NCBI RefSeq assembly: GCF_002865645.1
Contig: NW_020194558.1
Span: forward strand, 1,054,001-1,118,000
Direction of reading: 5' to 3'
Source of the DNA: Hyaloscypha bicolor E
Taxonomy: Eukaryota > Ascomycota > Leotiomycetes > Helotiales > Hyaloscyphaceae
Length of the DNA stretch: 64,000 nt
Shown in pieces: positions 10,335-23,700 of this stretch. Within the stretch, counting starts at the first letter, position 1. Each line of letters begins with the position of its first letter. A program made the position numbers and the translations under genes. The notes beneath the pieces are model-generated. The model saw nothing but the letters and a program-made list of their open reading frames with translations. It was not told where the DNA came from and did no database searches.

Positions 10335-13300
10335 ATGGCGCCCCCCACCAACACCCAAAGCCAAAATGACCCCACCGTCATCGTCGGCATGGCATGTCGC
10401 GTCCCAGGCGCAGCAAGCCCCTCTCAGCTCTGGGAAAACATCGTCCAAAAGAAAGATGTCCGGAGCAAGATACCTGAAGATCGATGGAGTGTGGATAATT
10501 TCTATCATAAGAATGGGGCAAACAAGGGAATTGTGAGTGCATTGAACTCAACTCTTACGCGAGAGAATTTCTATGACATTGAACTGACGAACTACAGACC
10601 AATGCCAAGTATGGCTACTTCCTCTCCCAAGACATTGCCAACTTCGACGCCGGATTCTTCGGCATCTCAGGCAAAGAAGCCGAGGCCATGGATCCGCAGC
10701 AAAGACTTCTGCTCGAGGTTGTCTACGAAGCGCTTGAGAACGCCGGTATCACCCTCAGCGAAATCAACGGCTCGAAGACGTCCGTCTTTTGCGGCTGCTT
10801 CACAAAAGACTACGACATGATGGTCGCAAAAGACTGGGACATGTATCCCAAGCACACAGTCACTGGAACTGGGGGTGCCATCCTCGCGAACCGCATCTCC
10901 TATTTCTACAACCTACACGGCACCAGCGTCACCATCGATACAGCTTGCTCAAGTTCACTAGTGTGTCTCCATTTGGGCAGACAAAGCATTCTGAATGGGG
11001 AAAGTGATATGAGCATTATTGTCGGCTCGAGCTTGCATTTCGATCCGAGGGAGTATATCCTCATGACCGATCTCGGTATGCTGTCCGCAGACGGGCGTTC
11101 TCGAGCTTTCGATGCTGATGCTAGTGGGTATGTGAGAGGCGAGGGGATCTGTGCCGTCATTCTCAAACGGCAGGCTGCTGCTTTGCAAGATGGGGATAAT
11201 ATCAGGGCTGTGATCAGAGCTTCTGGCACAAACCACGATGGCAAGACGCAAGGCATCACGTTGCCTTCGCCGGAGGCGCAAGAAGCGCTCATCAGATCAA
11301 CATATGTCGAAGCCGGGCTGGATTTTACGGACACGCAGTATTTTGAAGCGCATGGCACCGGTACGCAAGCAGGTGACCCGCGCGAGACGTCCGCTATAGG
11401 CGCAGTGTTCGCGTCGGGACGAGAGCAGACACTCTATGTCGGATCGGTCAAGACGAACATTGGCCATCTTGAAGGCTCGTCCGGCCTCGCTGGAATCATT
11501 AAAACGACGCTTGCACTTGAGCATCACCAGATCCCTCCAAACATGCTGTTCGAGAAGCCGAACCCGAAGATTGATTTCGAGAAATGGAAATTGGCGGTTC
11601 CGACTCAGCTTTGTGATTGGCAGACCACGAATGGTGTGCGGAGAGCGAGCATCAATTCTTTTGGCTATGGAGGTACGAACGCGCATGTTGTGTTGGAGGA
11701 ATACCGAAGCCCGGCTCGAGATGAGATACGGCTGTTTGGTAGTAGTGAGGCTGATGATGACGTAAGCGAGGATGCTGGAAGACCTTACCTCTTGCCTATC
11801 ACATCGCACACCGCGAAGACTGGCGAGAAGTTGGAGAAGGCTTTGCGTGACTATCTCGTCTCTAACGAGGAAGTGGCTCTGTCGGACCTCACTTGCAGTC
11901 TCTCAAGCAAGCGCACATTCCACGGCCAGCGTTCCTTCGTTGTGGCTGGAGATGTCGAAGATGCTCTCGATCAGCTTGACCAAAAACGCCCCAACGCTCC
12001 ATGGGTATCTTCCAACCAAAACCCTCCCCGCCTCGGCTTCATCTTCACAGGCCAAGGCGCGCAATGGTACGCAATGGGCCGCCAACTCATCAACTCGTGC
12101 CCCCTCTTCCACCAGTCAATCAAGCACTGCGACCGAGTCCTAAGCCAACTTCGCGATGCGCCGTCCTGGTCTGTAATGGACGAGTTGCTGAAAAGTAAAG
12201 ACGCATCTTTGCTGGGAAACACAGAGTATTCACAGCCATTATGCACAGCACTCCAGCTTGCGCTCATTGACCTCCTAACTTCATGGGGGATCAAGCCTAC
12301 TGCCGTGGTGGGGCACTCGTCTGGCGAGATGGGCGCGGCGTATGCAGCTGGTATTTTGAGCTTTGAGAATGCCCTTATTGCAGCTTATTATCGAGGCTTG
12401 TATATGTCTGCTCCTACAGACAATAGTGTCAGAGGAGCGATGATGGCCGTTGGAATGAGTGAGACTGGAGCACGGGCCGAGCTTGAGCAACACAGCGGCA
12501 AGATTGCTATAGCGGCTATTAATTCCCCAACGACCATGACGCTTTCTGGGGACGAAGATGCGATTCTGCTCTTGAAAGACTCGTTGACAGAGCGAAAGGT
12601 ATTTGCGCGACAGTTGCAAGTCACTCAAGCATTCCATTCACACCACATGCTCCCGCTTGCTCCAGCTTATGAAGCAGCTCTGAACTCCTTGCCCAACTTC
12701 AAGACTCAGAACCCGACATGCAGGATGGTGTCAAGTGTTACAGGTCGACTTGCTAATCCTGCCTTCATGGGGGCCGCCTATTGGGCGGAGAACATGACGA
12801 ACATGGTTCGATTTTCGCAAGCCTTGTCAGGGATCCTTCAAGATGAGGAAGGACAGGATCTTATTGATGTTCTGGTTGAGATTGGACCTCATCCAGCGCT
12901 CAAAGGACCAGCCCGTCAAGTCCAACAACCCCTTGGGCTGAACAAGCCGTACTTTGCGTCCTTGACTAGAGGCGCACCAGACTATGAAGCCATCCTCACA
13001 CTTGCAGGCCAGCTCTTCTCGCTCGGATATCCTGTCGACTTGGAGGCCGTAAACTCAAATGGAAACCCCAAGAAAGCGAGTGGGAAACGACTACTTCATA
13101 TGCCCTCTTACCAATGGGACCACAAGAGATACTGGGCCGAGACTCGCTTTACCAAAGAACTCCGCCTCAGACCATCGCGTCATGCAATCCTCGGCGCACC
13201 AGTCCCTGGTTCCTTCGCCAACCACCCACGATACAGGAATCGCATTGTGCTTGGTGAGCACCCATGGCTGTCAGACCATGTCATCGATGGCAGAGTCATC

Positions 13301-16300
13301 TTCCCCGGCGCTGGCTACATCAGCATGGCTATCGAAGCCGTAGCGCTTCAGCTACCACTAAGTGCTGAAGTGAGAGCAATCGTCCTCAAAGACATTGTCA
13401 TCAAAGCCGCGCTGATGTTGCCTGAGACTGACACTGGTGTTGAGATCATGCTTGAGCTCCGCCCAGAAAGCGTGTCTGCGAAGGCGTTTTCGGATCGGTG
13501 GTTTGAGTTCATGGTGTGCTCATATGACGCGGAAGATCGCTGCATTGAGCATTGTCATGGCCGTATCGCCGTCGAGCAAGGCGAAGATATGGTATTTTCT
13601 ATTGCGGAGAAGTTTGAACCATCCTCCGAGCTGCTCAAGAAGACTGACCGATCAGAGTCCGCTACATCTTTCTATCGACGCCTCAACGCTTTGGGTCTCC
13701 AGTATGGTCACAAGTTCAGTCTTCTTGCGGGGTCCGTCGATCGGGGCAATGGATTTGCAATGGCAAACCTGGACTTCGATCCTACTATACTTCCGCAAGA
13801 ACCATATGAAATGACCATATTGCATCCCACGCTCCTCGACGCTTCTTTCCACGTCGGCTTTAGCGCAATTGAATCTTGCCTGGGCCGTCAGCTCCGCGAG
13901 CCATATGTTCCTACGTTCATCGAAAAGCTCATAATATCTGGCTCGTTCTTGACTACTCGCAATTCACCAGCAAAGCAAGACATGCAGATCTGCGTTTCGA
14001 CAAAGTTGCCCTCGCGACGTGTGGCTATTAGCGATTTCTTGCTTCGTTCCCGTGATAGCGAGACACCCCTCTTAGAGATTCATGGCCTCGAAGTCACGTC
14101 GCTAGGCCGCGAGGGAGCAGATGAGGAGGGACGCAGTGTATTCTTTTCCCAGCAGTGGATGCCGGCATTCGATATGTTGCAGTCCGATCACGACGTACCT
14201 GCTCTGAAGTCCATTGAGGACTTGGTCGAATTGTACACACATCAACATCCAAACGCGCAGGTCTTACACATCTCACCAAGCCCCAGACATACCAGCACAT
14301 TGGTGTGCAAGCTCGGACTGGGTACAGAGAATCGACGCAGGATTGGACATATCGATGTTATTCTGCCTGATGACATCCAGAACATCGACCGCGAACGCCT
14401 TGAACAATTCGGCAACAATTTGCTTACAGTGGGACAACCACGCGAGAACGCTTACGACCTTGTCGTTGTGAGCGCTAACTCAGACGTTACTCTGAGCAAC
14501 TATCTTAAGGAGGATGGTACGGTCATATTCGACAAGGCTACCACCGATGCCCCTCCAGGACTGAAACAACAGCTTCGGAGCGACAAATTCTCAATCTTCA
14601 AGAAATTCGACGAGGTACTCACTCCACTAGAGGATATCGCCATCATCCTCCCTTCGACAAGTATGTCGGAACGCGCACAAGCAATTCTCGCGGCCATCTC
14701 CTCCAAGTACGCTGGTCAAGTCATCCCAACGACCTGGGATATATTCGAGGAGACAGTCGGACTGACGAACACCTTCGTCATCCTATCCAGTCTCGTTGAG
14801 CCCTTCGCAAACGATAAGACGTTCAAGGGTGCACAAAAGCTCCTCACAGGCATCAATCGCAATATCGTCTGGCTCACTGAAGGCGCAATCATGGACTGCA
14901 CCCAGCCCGAATCCGCTTGGGTTCTTGGGCTGCTTCGTTCTGCGCGTAGTGAGAATGACGCCATTCGTGCTGTTCTGCTCGATTGCGATCCTGTGGGCCA
15001 ACCTCAGGAGGTTGCTGCAAGAATCGGGCAAACCCTTGAGGTTTCGATGCATGAGGAGGAGTTGGCAGAGCGCAAGGGTTGCGTCTATGTCCCCAGAATT
15101 GTTGCCGATGATGGCAGGAATGCGAAATTGCAGAATGGAGCTCCCTCTCGTCCGAGGCAGAGACTTCTGAATACGAACGAGAGCTTAAAGCTTGAAATTG
15201 GGCAGTTTGGTGTCCTTGATTCTCTTCGTCTTGCGCACGACGAGAATGTAAATCAGCCACTGGCTCCAAACGAGGTAGAGATGCAGGTTAAGGCTACAAG
15301 CGTCAACTCCAGAGATATCGATGTCTGCATGGGATCGATCAACAATGAAGCTCTCGGCGGCGACTGCGCCGGTGTCGTCACTCGCGTGGGTTCGGATGTG
15401 CCACTCCTCTCGTTCAAGCCTGGAGATCGAGTCGTTGCATGGATGCCAGGAGCAGGTTGTCACCGCACCATTGTTCGAGCTCCAAAATCTGCTTGTGTTG
15501 TGCTTCCGGATTTTGTCTCCTTCCCAGAAGCTGCCTCTTTATCTCAAGGACTGGTTTCTGCTTACTATGGACTGGTCGAGCTCGCTCGGATCCAGCCGGA
15601 AGAGACTGTATTAATTCACTGCGCTGCAAGCGGTCCTGGCCAAATAGCTCTCCAGCTGGCAAAAAGAGCTGGTGCTCAAATTCTAGGCACAGTTGGCTCT
15701 GAGACGGAGATCAATCTTCTAACCACGAAGTACGGCCTGGAAATCGGCAACATGTTCTCCTCACGCGACACCACTTTCGCCTCCAGCGTCATGGCAAGAA
15801 CAGCTGGTAAAGGTGTTGACGTGATCTTGAGCACATTCACAGGACAATTACTCCAGGCCAGCGTGCAATGCCTGGCTCCTTTCGGGCGCTTTATTGACCT
15901 TTGTGGGTCAGATGCCGTGGAAGACATAAGACTGGGTCTGCGCTGCCTGCATAAGAATGCCATGTTCGCTTCAGTCGACCTTGTTTCCATCCCCCAAAAC
16001 CCGAAGCTCACAACTCGTTTGCTGCAAAATGTCTTCAGACTTGTTGCCGAAGGACACATCAAGCCACCATCAGACATTATCGAGGTTTCGTACGCCAACG
16101 TCACCCACGGTTTCCGGCTCATGCAGAAATCAGACGGCATTCGCAGCATCGTCCTCACACCGAAGAATGGAGAACAAATCTCCGTCCTCCTAGCCAAGTT
16201 CAACAACCAGCCACTGTTCAGGCCAAACAAGACATATCTCCTCGTCGGGGGCCTAGGAGGCCTAGGTCGCTCAATGGCAGAATGGATGTACCGCCGCGGC

Positions 16301-17311
16301 GCCCGCAAAATTTCCTTCCTCTCTCGCTCCGGCGCAAAGCGTCCAGAAGCCCAAGCAACAGTCTCCTGGCTCACGTCACGAAACGTCGAAGTCTCTGTCT
16401 TCAGCGGCGATGTTTCCTCTCTTATCGACGTAATGTCCTGCATCCGGCAAATCCGCCCCAGTCTCGCAGGTATCTTTCACGCCGCCATGGTACTGCAAGA
16501 TACGCCTCTAGAGAAAATGTCATTCGAGCAATGGCAAACGTGCTTCACGCCCAAAGCTACAGGCGCGCAGAATCTGCATCTCTCGACGCTCAATCTGCAG
16601 CTCGATTTCTTCGTGTGCTTCTCGTCCGTGGCTGCGGTGCTGGGATCGAAAGCTCAAGCAAATTATTCGGCTGCGAATTCGTTCCTTGATGCATTCATGC
16701 GGTATAGACGCGGTCTCGGGCTCTGTGGGACAGCCATGAATGTCGGTGCTGTGGGTGGCATTGGCGTTATTGCTGAGAATGAGGCGTTGCAGAAGGTTAT
16801 GGGGAGATTGGGAATGGATATGATTGACGAGGAAGAGTTGTTGTATCAGTTGGAAGAAGCGGTTTCGTCGAAGGGTACTGCAAGCGTAAGCGGAATTGAT
16901 GAGCATTCGATCATTACTGGCATCAGTCTCACTCGGGCAGACGTCGAATGGGCGTCGAAGCCACTCTTGCAGAATCTGTATGCTAATCACGACTTTGCCA
17001 ACTCCGGGGCCACTACGAAGGGAGACGGGCAGTCACTCAGTGTGTTACTGGCAGCTGCAGCAGATCCTAAAAGTAAAACGAGAGTGTTGGTGGATGGACT
17101 GATGGATAAGATGGCGGTTGTGCTTGGAACGTCCAAGGAAGATGTTGATGCTAAGAAGAGCTTGGGGGATTACGGTCTTGATTCTATTGTTGCTGTTGAG
17201 TTTCGGAAGTGGTTCCGCAATGTTGTTGGCGTCGATATGGCTTTATTTGACATCTTGGGTTCTGGAAGTATCGAGGCGCTCTGCGGGAAGGCTGTCGCAT
17301 TGATAGGCTGA
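10335..17311 (+). CDS. Highly reducing polyketide synthase (HR-PKS)
   Basis: Exon 1 is 10335-10532. After a 65-nt intron (10533-10597; GTGAGT donor, ACAG acceptor) exon 2 runs to 17311, giving about 2303 residues. Domains in order: KS (Cys183 in DTACSSS, His318 in EAHGTGT, His356 in NIGHLEG); MAT (GQGAQW; Ser640 in GHSSGE); DH (His954 in HPWLSDHVIDG, Asp1147 in LLDASFH); about 355 residues with no GxGxG SAM motif, read as a collapsed methyltransferase/structural region; ER (about 1592-1930); KR (GGLGGLG at 1950, Ser2075/2076, Tyr2089 in NYSAANS); ACP (Ser2262 in GLDSIV). It ends at the ACP with no release domain. It builds a chain from malonyl units with programmed reduction; backbone C-methylation looks unlikely. 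The ER cofactor loop is unusual (SGPGQ at 1744-1748, where GGVGQ is common), so enoyl reduction by this domain is uncertain. It is the core enzyme of the 3-17 kb cluster. Confidence 0.95.
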
Positions 17312-20300
17312 TTCTTAAAGAAGGAGGATAGTTGCGAAAGGAGATATCTCCCCAAGTCTGAGGGGCGATTCGAGCTTGACTTCGGGTCCAGGTATACGGC
17401 GTGTCGTACTGGGTGGATAATGGCATCCTGTTCCTAGAACGCAGGATTGTTTTTAGCTATATAGAAGGATCAATAGTAGCGCTTATAATGTCTCTTACGG
17501 GGATAGATCAGCTCAGTTGCATACATTAAAGATGCCATTTTCAATTTCTTCGATATTCCTTCAATGTAAACAAAGTCGTATTGCCCAAGTCCGAATCGTG
17601 AACCCACATAGTTACTTTCTCTGTGGCTTACCGTTTATCCCTTGCACCAAGTGACTTCGGCGGTCAACTAAGCTTCCAGCCTCTCACAGGTTTTCCAGCT
17701 CGTATCTTTCAACCAGAAAAGCCTTAGCATAGAACAAATCGCGATAATAACAGATGACAATATTTCACGCAACATTCTAGACAGGAATCCAACCTTATCA
17801 GTTCCGCTGCCACCAGCTGCGCCCTCCGCTTAAATATACGGAATATTAAAACCCCGACTCTTCTAACGCATTTCAATTTATAGATCCTTTATAAAAGCAA
17901 AATAAAAATTCGTATAAGAGCTAACTGAAAGGCTATTTATTAGCTAATAAGAGGGCCTAAGTCTTATATTATTACGTAAAGATTTATATAAGTGTGAAAT
18001 TAAGAGAAAATTATAAGCAAGGGCTATATCTAGTAATAATGGAACGGATAACTTCTAGTTAATTAGAAGCGAGAGTAAAAACCCCAATTTGCTTATTTCT
18101 GGCATACTATAATAATAATACTATTATAGTTTCTAGAAGTAATTAGTTATTTAAGCTCTTTAAAAATCTCAGGTTATTTTTTTAATATAAATATAAGCTA
18201 ATATATTATAACTCTAGTATTATAATTATATATTTTTTAATTTATAATAAAAAGATTTCTTAAAATAGAATTTTAATTTAAGGGAATTTATATACTAATT
18301 AATTAAGTTCTAGTTTTTAAACCTTATAAGGCCTTATAAAGCATTATAAATTAGAGGCTTATAAGGCTTTTATATTTAATTATAAAAACTTATTTACTAA
18401 ATTTCTAGGCTTTTTTAAGTTTATTTTTTATTAGAAAATACTCGAAGTATTTTAATTAGTAGATATATATATAAATATATAAGTAATTTATATATAAGCT
18501 TTTAAGGCTTTATATTTCTTATAACTTACTTTTTTTCTTAAGTTTTAATTAGTTAATATTACGAATTATTTCCCGATTTACTATTCTTTAAGTAATTTTA
18601 TTATATAATAGAACTTTTTTTAAAGTTAATATAATAATCTAATTATAATTATTCAATTAACTAAGTAAAAATAATAATAATATATAAGAGATTTCCGGTA
18701 ATTTTATTTTATATTCCGGAAATCTTTCCAAAAAAAATTAATATTATTAAATTAATTATTAAAGATTATATAAATATAAAAGAGGTATTTGCTTTAACTT
18801 TCTAATATTAGTAATTAAAAAGCTAAGAAATTAATTTCAAAAGGGCTTATAAATTCGAAAATTTATAAAAAATCAAAAAAATAATAAAGGTATTTAAAAA
18901 GAACTTATTTAAAAATTAAATAATATAATCCGGAATTATAAATAATTTAAATAATATTAATTAAGTTCGGAATAATAAGATAGCTAATATTAAAATCTAA
19001 TATATTTCTTACTATTTTCCTTAATTAATAATAGAAAAGAAAAAAAAAGCTTATAATTATATAAAAAATATATTATAAATTAAAGAAATAAATTCTAGTA
19101 ATAAGGTAATAAAAAATAAATAAAAAATAATTAAATAATATTTATCTTTTATAAATAAGGCCTTTCTAATTTAAACTTAATATTTTAAAAGCTAAATTAT
19201 TAAATAATTATTATTAAGTATCCGGAAGCCCCTAATTTTCTTTTATATAGCTATTAAATTCGAATTTATTATTATTAATTATAGCTAATATCTAATAATT
19301 ATTTGAAATTACTTTTAAATAAAAGTAATATTTATTTTTAATTTATTTAAAAATAATATTTAATTATAAATTATAAAAATATATTATTAATTTAAAAATA
19401 TAAATTCTAATTATATAAAACTATTTTATATAATTAATTAAACTAATAATTATAATAATAAAACTTAATAAATTATTATAAAATTTAATAATTAGATCTA
19501 GCTAAAAATATAATTATTTAAGAAATATAAATCAAGAAATATTATTATTAAAATAAACTTAAAAATATAATAATATAAAATATTTAAAAACTAATTAATT
19601 TAAAACTTCATAAATTATTTTAAACTTAAAATATATAATATATTATAAAGTTATAAAAAAAAGTAATATAATTAAATTACTAATTAAAGCTTATAAAACC
19701 GATTTTAAAAAGAATATTTATTATTTTAAATAAAATAATATTTATTATAAATAAGTTTTTATAAGTTATAGCTAGGCTATTTCCGGTTTCAAAAAATAAT
19801 AATATTCTTTTAATATTAGTATAATTTCGCTAAGAATATAAAGCAAAATTTAATTTACTAGCTTTAAAATTAAATATTATATTTTAAGCTTTTCGAAATT
19901 TCTTAAAATTATTTTTAAATAATTTTAATAGTAAATATAAAGAAATATTATTTTTAGTAATTTTAATAAATTAAAGAAAGAAAATATAAAAAGAAAAGTT
20001 ATATTTTAAATATTTTATTAATAAATACTCAAAAAAAATAAGCTTTTTTAATAATTAAAATAATAGAAATATAAAAAAAGCCCTTATTATTTAATAAATT
20101 AATATTATTTATTTTATAATAATATTAAATTCTTAATTATTCTAATTCTTATTATATATTTCTTATAGTAATATTTTTTATTAATAATATTATATTATTA
20201 TTAAAGAATAATTATTTAATAATAAATATATTTATAATAATTTAAAAGAAAAAAGTAAAAATATTAAGAAATTAAGAATTAATAAATATTAAATTATTTC

Positions 20301-20446
20301 TATTATAAAAAGATATTTTTTTAAAAAAAAAAATTCTTAATTTTATAAAAATATAATTATAAATAAGAACTTTAAATAAATAAAATATATGAATTAAGGC
20401 ATTTATTAATTTTATAAATAGTAAATTTCAAGAAACTTTCTAGTAT
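17312..20446. other. PKS downstream sequence grading into an A+T-rich RIP-like tract
   Basis: The first 500 bp (to about 17820) has ordinary composition and would hold the PKS 3' UTR. From about 17870 base composition falls abruptly to almost pure A/T, with TAA and TTA words everywhere and no open frame of any length. It may be the 5' part (LTR and gag) of the Ty3/gypsy element whose pol resumes after the copia insertion at 26737, but I could not read a protein motif in it. Confidence 0.6.
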
Positions 20447-20451
20447 ATTAC

Positions 20452-20737
20452 TATTAGTATAACTATTCCTTTGGGAGTCACGTGCGTAGTTACGGGATAC
20501 GGGATACGGGACATGGGCAATGGGACATAGGATACGGGACATGGTTATATAACCTCGTATCCCATTAGTAACTCGACTAGTAGACTAGACCCCTTTAGGC
20601 TTAGCAGATTTAGGGATCGCATATTAATACCACAATACTGCAATCCTTACTTCTAAATAATAACAACTTTACTAACCATATGCAAATAGTATTCTACGAC
20701 TTACGTAACGGTGCCATATATTACTAGTGAACCAATA
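20452..20737 (+). repeat. 5' LTR of copia copy A
   Basis: Its length is 286 bp, the same as the 3' LTR. It contains a short array of GGGATACGG/GGGACATGG words (about 20495-20545) that is better preserved here than in any other LTR copy of the window. The internal region starts immediately afterwards with CTAATCAG. Confidence 0.88.
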
Positions 20738-23700
20738 CTAATCAGTTTATATATACAGATCAGAGAAGATTTTAGATTAGTCCTAAAAGCATTCGGTAGC
20801 CTAAGACAAATCTAGTCTATTCTATATTAAAGGGAGGAACTACTTATCAACTTTACAAAAATATTCGGTGGCCTACAGAGAAGATATCTAGCTCTTGCCA
20901 ATTAACAAGCGGTCAGCCATTTAACTATCTATCCATTCAACTTCTACTATCCTTTAAAACCAACTTCTTTTGGCCCCAAGACCACCTTCTTGGAAACCAT
21001 CTTTTATATTTATATAATACCCGTATCTATGGGACCCTCTCTCCGGAATATATGCCCTATATACGCCCTTAAAGCTATTCAACTACTACTTCGATTTTAC
21101 TATTAAATTGAGTCCTTCGAGCTTCAGACCCTTCCGGAATCATAATATTTCACTTCCTAAATTTCTTATTACAGACGAAATATTTAAGAGCAAAATATTT
21201 ACTTTAATACCCATAATACCCCTAGACATCTGGGGCATCTGGCATCTAAACCAGGCATCTGGATACCTTTACTACCAAACCCTTTCTATGAACCTATTAC
21301 GAACTACCTTACCTTCGAACCCCTCCTGCCACGAACCACACATATATACTAGAGAGAACCTGAACTCGGTTTAGTATAGATACTAATGAGAGAAAGAAAC
21401 TAATTAAGAAATGGGAGAACGGTATCGACCCAGTAACTATAATAAAGGCTGAACTTTAGGAATATATAACTACTAAGATATATTAGTATATCTTATATAG
21501 GAAAAGTAATAATAACCTATAGGATCTGTTCCAGGATAACTTCAAAAACTTTAATACTACGGTATATAGTCTAATTAATTATATACTTATATAAAATCTT
21601 TGAGCCCAACTTCGGTATAATAGTATCTATATTAAATAGAACTATAGAAACCTTACTATTATATAATTCTTTATTAACCTTACCCAAGAAAAAATAAAGA
21701 ATATATAGAATAAAGCTAATATTATTAATAATAATCCAATTAGAATAGATCTTCTTTAGGGACCTATTATATCGATTTATCTTATTCTAGATAGAACTAG
21801 ATATAAGGGAACCAGATAATCTCAGTTAAGAAATCAAGCTATCTATTTACCTCTTCCAAATTAAGGCTATCTACTACTTTCACCTTTACTACTACTAGTA
21901 TTACTACCGAACCCGAACTACCATTAATTAGTATCTACTATTTCTGCTAGAAAGCTTATTAGGGAAATAGTAAAAATATACTCCAAAATACAGAAATATA
22001 ACGGAACTAATAATAGTTTTAATTATAAACTCACTATCTTCCTCGATATCTACTAATATATAGAGCTCCCAGAAAAGGTACTAGTAAGAGCTTTTCCTAC
22101 TATATTAAAGAAACTTATATAAGACTACTTCTATAATAACCAGCTCTCGAGCCATATATATAAAGAGGCCTATATAAACATCCGTAGCTTCTTTAAAAGC
22201 CCCGGTTTCTATTATCGAAATTTAGATAAATAGAATACTACTACCTTAGTAACCATAATAATAAAGGACCCTAAAAAGATAATATTTGAGCTTGTTTAAA
22301 TACTAATTAATAACCTATATAAATTATAGTATAGCCTTACTCCTATCTTATAAAATACCGAATTCCTATATAATAAGATTATTACCTCCTATTAAGGCTT
22401 ACCGGTATACTAATATATAGTCTCGGACTCTCCTAATAATCTCGGCTAGCTTATTAATAAGCTCTAATCATTTATTACTATTTATAAGAAGGAGTAACAA
22501 ATTACTACCGAAACCTACTTTACTAATTAATAATACTATTCTCAAAACCCTCCAAACTACTATCTATCTGGAAATTATTAATACGAACCTAGCCGTAACT
22601 TCGGAACCCGTAATAACTACTCCAAGCCCTGTAATTATAATAAATATACTCTAAAGTTATATTTTATATATAAGAGACCCGAATACCGCTTATAAAAGTA
22701 TATATCAGAGGAATAAGAGGCCAAAAAGGCTTGATTTAAGAATAGAAACATTTACTAATTTAGATCCCGAAATACCTATAACTTTAATAAATGCTTTAGT
22801 AGTACTTATATATAGTATATTACCGAATTTGAAGGAGAAAAGAATAATAAGAGTAATAAGGACAAACTAGTAGGTAATGCTTTTAAAGCCTTATTAGTAG
22901 AAATAGACAAAAAAGAAGAATTTTACTCTAATTCCTACTTTACTTTTATTGAGAGCTTCCTAGCCGCTCCTATAGCCCCTGCTCTTATTATCCCTATAAC
23001 TAATACCCTTATAAATAACCTCACTTCCCTTTCCCTTATATACTAGATAATAGGCGAAAACCATACCTTAGAGCCTATTAAATAGATAGAAAACACCCAG
23101 ACATTTATAATTAATAATATATTAAGATATAATACTTACTGCTTTTATAGAGTTATAATTAATACCAGAGCCTCCAGATTCTCAACTACTAGTTCTGACT
23201 AATTTCAAGCTTTATAGTAGACTAATAATAGTATTAAACTTAATAAAACCACTAAAGGTCAAATTAATATCTAGTTTAGTATTAGATCTATATCTTCTAT
23301 TAAATCTATAATAATAAGAATACTAATTAGGTAAGTACAATTCCATATTATACCTATAAAGACTCTATTCTTACTTAGCTTGGCTAATATAGACAAGCTA
23401 GGAATTTATTTCAATAATCTTACTAATTATCTCATTACTTCTAATAGATGCTTCGTACCTATAGTATAATGTTTTGGATACTCTTTCTTGCTTTAGAATA
23501 CTATTCTATAAAGCTTTATTTCCGAATCCTTTATTTATAACCCCTGCTTTCTTATAGAGATCAAATTATAATATCTATACTACTATTTTAGTTATCTATC
23601 TATTAGTAAGCTTTAAAATATACTAGAATAAGCAGGCTATAATATTAATATAGAAGCCCTTGAGTACCTTATAAAATACTATAAGTAATACCAGAAATTC

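Noticed and set aside
10533..10597. PKS starting at the ATG at 10688 as a single exon
   Set aside because: That start would delete the first part of the KS; a 65-nt GT-AG intron joins VIVGMACRVPG of exon 1 to the KYGYFLSQDIANFDAGFF part in frame.
15676..16443. 255-codon open frame antisense to the PKS
   Set aside because: It lies entirely inside the ER/KR coding region on the other strand, shows no domain and reflects codon bias of the real gene.
21108..21374. 88-codon frame in the copia copy A leader
   Set aside because: It lies between the 5' LTR and gag and does not match a copia protein; it is likely a chance survivor of RIP.
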